This document shows, piece by piece, positions 5,438-9,848 of a DNA stretch of 9,848 nucleotides. Location: the NCBI GenBank assembly GCA_021835265.1, contig JAKBQK010000339.1, forward strand, positions 1 to 9,848, in the 5' to 3' direction. The notes under the pieces were generated by a model, which did not search any database, had not been told where the DNA came from, and saw only the letters and a program-made list of their open reading frames with translations. A program made the translations under genes and the position numbers. Position 1 is the first letter of the stretch. The number at the start of each line of letters is the position of its first letter. The stretch comes from Thermoplasmata archaeon. Its GTDB lineage: Archaea; Thermoplasmatota; Thermoplasmata; Thermoplasmatales; Thermoplasmataceae.

Positions 5438-7246
5438 CTATTTTCTTAGTGAATTATAAAAAGCCGTCTTCACCGCGAACTCCTTACCATCAGTCTTTCT
5501 TATCTGGATTTGATCCTTACTGCGAAGATATTCTTTTTCTTCATCAGTAAGGCGTTTGTACAGTTCTATTGTTCTTGCACTTATATCAGAGCTTACCATT
5601 TGCCTTTCCACTTCCAAATATCTGGTCAGGATTTGAGCCAAGATGGGGTTCTTTTGTTCGTTCTGCACCCCGGTGACAATCCCTTCTAATAGGTTGGAAG
5701 CAGCCTGAATCTCCGGGCTCTTGTTAGGTGTTACCAAGTCCTCAAAATTGTCCACCTTAACTGGCAATACAAATGGTTGTTCCGAGGTCCACATGTAGCA
5801 TTTTCCTTTAGTAGGTTCGCTAAGAACTTGGGTAATTATGTCCTCGGAGTAGTGTGCGTTTGCTTTTCTAAGGCTTTCTAGGTCCACTCTGCTGAGCAAA
5901 TGGAAAACAAAGAAGTTATCGGCCTGACTAAGTATTTCAAATGGTATGCTCCCCGGCTGCTGAGTTATGAAAATCCCTCCAAGGGAGTATTTCCTCCCCT
6001 CCTTTGCCAGTTCTACAAACGATTCGTAGTTTGAATCATTTCCAATCACGGACTGAGCTTCCTCGACGACAAAAGTGGCTCTAATTATATCTCTTACTTG
6101 ACCTGTGAAGTTCTTCTGGTTATGATCGAATATAGATTTTACAATGAGTGAACTAAGCTGAAGCGCGGTTTTGGAGTCAAGAAGGGAGATATCCACAATA
6201 ACGAGAGCATCGTTGCGAAGCGCTGTAGTGATAATGTCCATTAGATGGGACGAGGGATCATGCAGTTTTTTAACCGGCGCTACGAGATTATTAAGTATTG
6301 GCTGAAATTCGTTGGATTGTTTTTCATCACCAGTAATAATCTTGCTTACTTGGCCAAGATCTGTTCTCCATCCATCTCTATATAATAAATCTATTAGTTC
6401 TGACCATTCTTCTCTTTCTAAGCTCATCAGTTTGGAAAAAAATACTGTTTCGTGTTTTTTATCACTTACTAGCACTGGAACGACGAATTCGGGTGGAAAA
6501 TCTTTTAAATTGAGTTTTAAGTATTTGTATACATTTCCAAGTTCGGAAGGCATATTTCTATTTGTGATAAGAATTGCCTCCCTCCTGTCCATTATTCCGG
6601 GCCTATTCTTGCTGTCCGTTGTGGCGTATTCGCCTTCAGGATCAAATACAAGTATCCCACCATTTCCCTTTGGCCAGTTACTCGAGACAATCTTCATAAG
6701 ATTGCTCTTTCCGTATCCTGCCCTCGCGAATATAAAAGTTCTCTTTGAATTCAACTGTGCCTCGTCGAACTTTATTCTAATTGAATCCGAAGAAAACAAG
6801 GAACCAATTTCTTGGCCCTTGGCCTGAAGAGAATTAGCTGAAGATATTATGGCACCAAGCTGTTTCTTATCCGGCTTGTACACTTTACTAGTGATGTGGG
6901 GGATCTTGCTAAGACCGGGCATGAATTTCTGATTTACGAGTGATCCGAGTATTTTGATTCTAACAGTATATCTGATCTTTTTTTCTTTGATGTCCATCCC
7001 AATTGCATCCAAATCGTAAGCTACATCCCCAAGCCATTTTTGCCCCATAAAAGCTGTAAGCTCGCCTGTCGGTCTATATTCAGTAACTCTGGAAACAAGG
7101 AAACGCTCTGAATCTTCTATAAGCAAAAAATCCCCTATTTCTATCATAAAATTAGATTGATAAGGCGCAATTATATTCGCAATATATTCATAAGAAGAGC
7201 TTTCAAGCCCAATAAACACTCCAATGATATTATTCCCATTGCTCAC
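5438..7246 (-). CDS. herA-like: HerA-like FtsK/HerA-superfamily DNA translocase ATPase
   Basis: A 602-aa ATPase of the HerA branch. Residues about 7-110 match a HAS-barrel domain (IIGVFIGLE... then IGDFLLIED). The ATPase core has Walker A ARAGYGKS (174-181), DPEGEY (202-207), Walker B FVVEEAQ (392-398), the HerA-type GRKYSLGGIFITQQP (417-431) and an arginine-finger candidate R453 (LLSRVDLESLRK). Oddities: the first Walker A glycine is alanine, Walker B ends in EE rather than DE, and the usual TQRP motif is TQQP. Residues 505-602 form a Lys/Glu-rich helical tail. HerA proteins form hexameric rings that pump DNA and activate NurA. The gene starts with GTG overlapping the nurA stop (GTGA), so the two are translationally coupled. 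No mre11 or rad50 is near, unlike the archaeal housekeeping cluster, so a paralogue with a specialised role is likely. Confidence 0.9.
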   Translation of the reverse strand: MSNGNNIIGVFIGLESSSYEYIANIIAPYQSNFMIEIGDFLLIEDSERFLVSRVTEYRPTGELTAFMGQKWLGDVAYDLDAIGMDIKEKKIRYTVRIKILGSLVNQKFMPGLSKIPHITSKVYKPDKKQLGAIISSANSLQAKGQEIGSLFSSDSIRIKFDEAQLNSKRTFIFARAGYGKSNLMKIVSSNWPKGNGGILVFDPEGEYATTDSKNRPGIMDRREAILITNRNMPSELGNVYKYLKLNLKDFPPEFVVPVLVSDKKHETVFFSKLMSLEREEWSELIDLLYRDGWRTDLGQVSKIITGDEKQSNEFQPILNNLVAPVKKLHDPSSHLMDIITTALRNDALVIVDISLLDSKTALQLSSLIVKSIFDHNQKNFTGQVRDIIRATFVVEEAQSVIGNDSNYESFVELAKEGRKYSLGGIFITQQPGSIPFEILSQADNFFVFHLLSRVDLESLRKANAHYSEDIITQVLSEPTKGKCYMWTSEQPFVLPVKVDNFEDLVTPNKSPEIQAASNLLEGIVTGVQNEQKNPILAQILTRYLEVERQMVSSDISARTIELYKRLTDEEKEYLRSKDQIQIRKTDGKEFAVKTAFYNSLRK

Positions 7247-8343
7247 GAATAACCACCCCCGAGCACCCCTTTGTTTACCTCCTCCCTCAATAATTCCGAA
7301 TCTCTCATGAAGTTCTTCCCAGAATCATCTAGCTTTGATCTAATTTCATCAAGAACCTTATCCTTAATAACTGAAGCGGGAAACCCTGTATTGACTGCGT
7401 ATTCATGTGCGCGCATTATTGTTTGAGGGTAACCAAGTATTGGATATGATATGGAAGAATCCTTTGCCAAGTGGGCCATTATCTGCATTATTTCATTTTC
7501 TGTATAAACATCTGTATCCTTGTCCCTATCCCTTGGTATTTCTACGGTCACCAGTAGGCTGCTGTTTCTGGAAAGTTTTGCAATGAAAAGATCTCCAAAG
7601 GAGTAGTATATGCCCCTTTTAGTCGAACTGATCCTTCCCTTGCCACTCCATGTGTACGCCATAAGTTCAATATCCATCGGTATTTTCACGAACCCTATGG
7701 AATTATAAGGAAAGAGATGTTCAATACTTATCGCGGTCGAGAGTAGAGACATTACCGATGACGTTTTAGAAACACCTACAAGTTTTACTTTACTCTTTTG
7801 GGTTTTTAACAGATTTATAAGAACACTTATAAGCTCCGACTTCAATTTTTTCGTTCGAAGGAGACCGTCCCGCATAACAATGTATGGTTCGTCAGTCGAA
7901 GACATAATTTTGCTAAATATGCAGGCCCATTCTGCGATCTCCATATAAGTGTCACTGTCGCTCAGAACCTCTGAGACTTCAGGCAAATTGGTCTTATTTA
8001 GCAATTTCAGAAAATTTGCAATCAGCGGATCCTCCTTCAAATAATTATTTATCTGTTCAAGCTCATCTTCAGTCCCCTTTGGTATGATAAATCTCATTTT
8101 CAAATTTCCATAAGAATCGGCCACATCAATAAGGTCCAACTCTAAGGGGTCGAAATATATTTTCATTCTACCCCCATCTATTGCTTTATATGATACTGAA
8201 GAGTATGAGCCCATTGGATCGATTGGGACAAATTTAAGTTTACGTACCCTGGTTCTCAAGTCTTCCAGCTTCCTTAGCTGCGAGTATATCGCATTTTCCA
8301 AATTACCTATTGACTTCAATTCAGTGCTATTTGGAGAAAACAT
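7243..8343 (-). CDS. nurA-like: NurA-like nuclease
   Basis: A 366-aa protein with NurA-domain signatures. They are a metal-binding aspartate in YKAIDGGRM (D56), a second acidic site in YIVMRDGLLRTK (D159), a lysine in LVGVSKTSSV (K193) and the C-terminal YPILGYPQTIMRAHEYA block ending in H313. NurA is an RNase-H-fold 5'-3' nuclease that works as a dimer on the HerA hexamer. The canonical DGS is DGG here, and the protein is diverged, so catalytic competence is likely but not certain. Residues 14-37 form a basic helical lead-in. Its last codons overlap the herA-like GTG as GTGA, tying the stoichiometry of the two proteins together. The ATG has GGGAG seven bases upstream and a TATA-like box near 8366. 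It is the first clear gene of the nurA-herA-druA set. Confidence 0.82.
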   Translation of the reverse strand: MFSPNSTELKSIGNLENAIYSQLRKLEDLRTRVRKLKFVPIDPMGSYSSVSYKAIDGGRMKIYFDPLELDLIDVADSYGNLKMRFIIPKGTEDELEQINNYLKEDPLIANFLKLLNKTNLPEVSEVLSDSDTYMEIAEWACIFSKIMSSTDEPYIVMRDGLLRTKKLKSELISVLINLLKTQKSKVKLVGVSKTSSVMSLLSTAISIEHLFPYNSIGFVKIPMDIELMAYTWSGKGRISSTKRGIYYSFGDLFIAKLSRNSSLLVTVEIPRDRDKDTDVYTENEIMQIMAHLAKDSSISYPILGYPQTIMRAHEYAVNTGFPASVIKDKVLDEIRSKLDDSGKNFMRDSELLREEVNKGVLGGGYS

Positions 8344-8350
8344 AAGATCT

Positions 8351-8371
8351 CTCCCTTACAAAAATTATATT
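8351..8371 (-). promoter_or_regulatory. ribosome site and TATA-like box of the nurA-like gene
   Basis: On the minus strand AATATAATTTT (8371-8361) is followed by GGGAG (8355-8351), which is seven bases before the ATG at 8343. The TATA spacing predicts an almost leaderless start, which conflicts with use of GGGAG. Either the transcript begins further upstream or the ribosome site is not needed. Confidence 0.4.
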
Positions 8372-8488
8372 CCCGAAAGTCGCTTGAAATCTGTACTGCT
8401 CCTTAATCAGTTTTTCTTTCATTTTACCTTCTACACAATTACGCTTCATAAAGATGTCATTCACTGTGAATCACTTCGTTCCTTATCT

Positions 8489-8590
8489 TCACTGATCCAT
8501 CCTCGAAAGCAGTTCAATTGCGCCGCTATGCTGCTTGATTTCAATCATGCATATCCTGTACAGCTCTGCATGAACCTCACTTATTTTCAT
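8489..8590 (-). CDS. possible 33-aa helical protein upstream of nurA
   Basis: ATG at 8590 is preceded by AAGGTGAGG, a near-perfect archaeal ribosome site with five bases between GGTGA and the ATG. The product (starts MKISEVHAELYRIC, ends AIELLSRMDQ) is amphipathic and helical. The gene lies 39 bp after the 188-aa gene and 145 bp before nurA, all on one strand, so the whole set may be co-transcribed. No family is recognised. A TATA-like TATTTATA (about 8604-8611) is too close to the ATG to serve it. The frame closes at TGA inside a GTGA, and two further short frames follow before nurA, so this could also be the first part of a decayed gene. Confidence 0.38.
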   Translation of the reverse strand: MKISEVHAELYRICMIEIKQHSGAIELLSRMDQ

Positions 8591-8593
8591 ATT

Positions 8594-8602
8594 CCTCACC
8601 TT
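8594..8602 (-). promoter_or_regulatory. strong ribosome binding site before the 33-aa ORF
   Basis: AAGGTGAGG on the minus strand, complementary to the archaeal 16S rRNA 3' end and correctly placed before ATG 8590. It is the main reason for calling that ORF. Confidence 0.45.
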
Positions 8603-8629
8603 CTATAAATACTTCCCGCATTCATTTTT

Positions 8630-9196
8630 TCACACCTTAAACCTGTCGATAAGCGTGCTGGCTTCCTTCCTTGTCAGTTCTGTTAAATCCGTTTTCTTCA
8701 GTTCCTTCAGGTATTCTGAGGTGATTTCCGTCCTCTTGTCAATCGCCTGAAGTTTCTTTATAAATTGAAGCTGCTTTCTTGTCGCGGGAGAATCCGTGGG
8801 GTCTCCGCGGTCAACGCCCTTCATTCCTGAAAGGATGTCTATCAGCTTCGAAGCTTCCTGCATGGAGAGTGCGTTAATGGAGTATTTCCTGCTCTCGTCG
8901 AAGTATTTCCTGGATGCGTTCTTTCGCTCGTCAGTGTCCTGGAGCCTCGTGAGGAAGGTTATCTGCTTTCCAGTCACGAACACCTCTTCTCCGGAGGTTC
9001 CCATATCGGATCCGGAAAACTTCGCCTTCTTCATCTCGTCGATCAGTGCGTATGCTTCCTGCATTGTCAGTTCAGGTGAATCTGACTTCCCCTTTGCCTT
9101 CACGAATTTCTGGAAGATCTCATCCCTCTCGGGAGAGGCATTCCTCAACTTGCTTATGAAGGATAGCTGGCTCTGTGTTGCCTGCGGATCTGTCAA
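8630..9196 (-). CDS. 188-aa protein of three tandem EAS-LID helical repeats
   Basis: The protein consists almost wholly of three diverged copies of one unit of about 51 residues at roughly 6-56, 74-124 and 138-188. Each has the pattern Q-[LI]-x-F-[IL]-x-[KR]-L, a charged middle, then L-[ST]-x2-EA-[YS]-x-LID. Short linkers rich in Gly, Ser and Asp (SGSDMGTSGEE, GVDRGDPTDS) separate them. The unit resembles short helical motifs seen at the ends of some DNA-metabolism proteins, but I cannot name the family with confidence; DNA binding or protein scaffolding is a guess. The start is TTG with GAGG four bases upstream. A better ribosome site (GAGGTGAG, 9245-9238) precedes an ATG at 9227 in another frame, so a longer product by frameshift is possible. 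The gene is more GC-rich by eye than the nurA-herA-druA genes. Confidence 0.75.
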   Translation of the reverse strand: MTDPQATQSQLSFISKLRNASPERDEIFQKFVKAKGKSDSPELTMQEAYALIDEMKKAKFSGSDMGTSGEEVFVTGKQITFLTRLQDTDERKNASRKYFDESRKYSINALSMQEASKLIDILSGMKGVDRGDPTDSPATRKQLQFIKKLQAIDKRTEITSEYLKELKKTDLTELTRKEASTLIDRFKV

Positions 9197-9227
9197 TTTG
9201 CCTCACTGCGATTTTCTGTCTTGGCAT
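9120..9227 (-). CDS. possible upstream ORF overlapping the 188-aa gene
   Basis: ATG 9227 follows GAGGTGAG (minus strand, 9245-9238) by ten bases, a very good ribosome site. The 35-codon frame (starts MPRQKIAVRQ) overlaps the 188-aa gene out of frame and ends at TGA 9120-9122. It may be a regulatory leader ORF. Alternatively MPRQKIAVRQ may be the genuine N-terminus of the 188-aa protein, with a frameshift near 9197. Low confidence either way. Confidence 0.2.
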   Translation of the reverse strand: MPRQKIAVRQIDRSAGNTEPAILHKQVEECLSREG

Positions 9228-9362
9228 TCAAAAAAATCTCACCTCTTAACGTTTCCCTTCACCAGTTGCTTGAAGTGTGTTTCCCAATACCAAATACTAC
9301 CCTAAAACCCTGAAAACAGTAATTGCCCAGAGAGTTTCTCATGCAGAGCTTACGGTTACGAT

Positions 9363-9381
9363 TTAGATAAACTTTTTCATG
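9363..9381 (+). repeat. 19-bp direct repeat, copy 2
   Basis: TTAGATAAACTTTTTCATG, one mismatch to 3761-3779 in the same orientation, again preceded by TTACGAT. It ends with the start codon of the 43-aa ORF at 9379. Confidence 0.5.
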
Positions 9382-9510
9382 ATGCAAGGAGGCTCAGGTT
9401 CAGCTAAGTTTGCCATTAGATTAGACGCAAGGCAAATAAAACTGGCATTTGAAATGAAGCTTTCCAAAAAATGGAATAGTATAGGAATGCCCCAAACTCG
9501 GGTTCTATGA
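9379..9510 (+). CDS. possible 43-aa protein
   Basis: Double ATG at 9379 and 9382, ending at TGA 9508-9510. The product begins MMQGGSGSAKFAIRLDARQ, continues with a basic amphipathic helix (IKLAFEMKLSKKW) and ends MPQTRVL. Composition is protein-like and more convincing than the 61-codon frame on the opposite strand. No ribosome site is seen; TTTAGATAAA just upstream is too close to the start for a normal TATA box. The same frame continues after TGA for 16 more codons, so it could be a fragment of a decayed gene. No family is recognised. Confidence 0.3.
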   Translation: MMQGGSGSAKFAIRLDARQIKLAFEMKLSKKWNSIGMPQTRVL

Positions 9511-9719
9511 TTAGGTTGCGTAACGATACAAGTTAGACTTTTAATCATAGTAAAATTATAACATCCAATTTCCCTTTCTTTGGAATATTAATGGATTCGC
9601 TCTGTTTAACGTCAAATTAATATTGAATTATTTTTATATTAAGGGTTATTTTATATTTTATTATTTCCGAAATAAATAAAAGGCGGTAGATTTGCGTCTT
9701 AAACTCGGAATATATCTGG
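9511..9719. other. very AT-rich spacer
   Basis: No gene seen. The stretch 9590-9690 is the most AT-rich in the window, with overlapping TTATTTTATATTTTATTATT-like tracts. On the minus strand, T-rich runs just after the aldo/keto-reductase-like stop (about 9670-9684) could terminate that transcript. Confidence 0.4.
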
Positions 9720-9848
9720 TTAAAGTTCCCTGCCCGCTCTCTGCTGATCCTCTGACCTCTGGTCATACGGGTATGTTACTTCGAGCCTGCTTGCCTGGTT
9801 TATGTCGTCTATCTGCTTCGCATTAAGGAACCACCCAGTGGCTCCTAT
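9720..9848 (-). CDS. C-terminal fragment, probable aldo/keto reductase
   Basis: A minus-strand frame enters from the right edge and runs 42 codons to TAA 9720-9722. The segment IGATGWFLNAKQIDDI, followed by NQASRLEVTYPYD, resembles the C-terminal region of aldo/keto reductases, where an IGA-type strand is followed by a helix with an xASR motif and an aromatic-proline motif before the end. These are NADPH-dependent cytosolic oxidoreductases of the TIM-barrel fold. Only the tail is visible, so the catalytic tetrad (Asp, Tyr, Lys, His) cannot be checked. Its base composition is GC-richer than the island, in keeping with an ordinary chromosomal gene. A Gln/Arg/Glu-rich extension (QRSEDQQRAGREL) ends the protein. 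Confidence 0.5.
   Translation of the reverse strand: MGATGWFLNAKQIDDINQASRLEVTYPYDQRSEDQQRAGREL

Noticed and set aside
6312..6827. Plus-strand 171-codon frame
   Set aside because: Lies antisense inside the HerA-like gene, whose motifs are clear; Ser/Phe/Leu-rich composition is typical of a shadow frame.
5438..8343. Interpretation as the housekeeping HerA-NurA end-resection locus
   Set aside because: No mre11 or rad50 adjacent, motifs diverged, and surrounding genes are mobile or accessory in type; not excluded because flanks beyond the window are unseen.
8327..8464. Minus-strand GTG-started 45-codon frame between the 33-aa ORF and nurA
   Set aside because: No ribosome site, overlaps the nurA start out of frame, and no clear protein pattern.
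8796..9305. Plus-strand 169-codon frame
   Set aside because: Antisense shadow of the three-repeat protein, which shows internal repeat conservation at the protein level.
9363..9548. Minus-strand 61-codon frame
   Set aside because: Composition is poor (Ile/Phe/Cys/Pro mixture) and it is antisense to the more plausible 43-aa frame.
1..9848. CRISPR arrays, tRNA and rRNA genes
   Set aside because: No regularly spaced repeats, no tRNA-like T-loop or anticodon arm pattern, and no conserved rRNA segments were found on reading both strands.

Overview
The window looks archaeal, most likely from the Thermoplasmatales (Thermoplasma/Ferroplasma/Cuniculiplasma type). The evidence is TATA-like boxes (TTTATAAG, AATATAAT, TTAATTTATT) close to start codons, several GTG/TTG starts, GGTGA/GGAGG ribosome sites, AGA/AGG/ATA-rich codon use, and archaeal families: a HerA-type ATPase with a NurA-type nuclease and a stand-alone AbrB-fold regulator. 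The genus is an inference. The two window edges (about 1-128 and 9720-9848) and the 188-aa gene look by eye more GC-rich than most of the middle, which is AT-rich, gene-poor in places and carries mobile DNA. I read it as an accessory island between ordinary genes.

Layout. At 1-128 lies the C-terminus of an unrecognised plus-strand protein. A long AT-rich gap follows, then a two-gene plus-strand unit: a 37-aa ORF (608-721) and a HAD-family phosphatase (735-1601). At 1720-2696 sits a complete insertion sequence with imperfect inverted ends and an exact 9-bp target duplication; its IS4/IS5-type DDE transposase is interrupted by an in-frame TAG. Next come a gene-poor stretch with one marginal 32-aa ORF, and a minus-strand pair: a previously uncalled 51-aa protein (3606-3761) overlapping a GIY-YIG-domain nuclease (3247-3612). 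Divergent from that pair is a 49-aa AbrB/SpoVT-type DNA-binding protein (3905-4054).

The centrepiece is a minus-strand gene set read from 8343 down to 4225: a NurA-like nuclease (366 aa), a HerA-like ATPase (602 aa, start overlapping the nurA stop as GTGA) and a DUF4338/DruA-family protein (389 aa, 43 bp later). HerA and NurA normally form a hexameric translocase-nuclease that resects DNA ends with Mre11-Rad50. Here Mre11 and Rad50 are absent, the HerA motifs are atypical, and the third gene belongs to the family of DruA from the Druantia anti-phage system. I infer a candidate NurA-HerA-DruA defence or DNA-elimination module. Upstream on the same strand are a 33-aa ORF with a strong ribosome site (8489-8590) and a 188-aa protein made of three diverged copies of one ~50-residue helical motif (8630-9196).

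Two near-identical 19-bp direct repeats (3761-3779 and 9363-9381) bracket the AbrB, DruA, HerA, NurA and 188-aa genes and might mark module boundaries. The right edge carries a 43-aa plus-strand ORF, a very AT-rich spacer and the C-terminus of a minus-strand protein resembling an aldo/keto reductase. No tRNA, rRNA or CRISPR array was seen.
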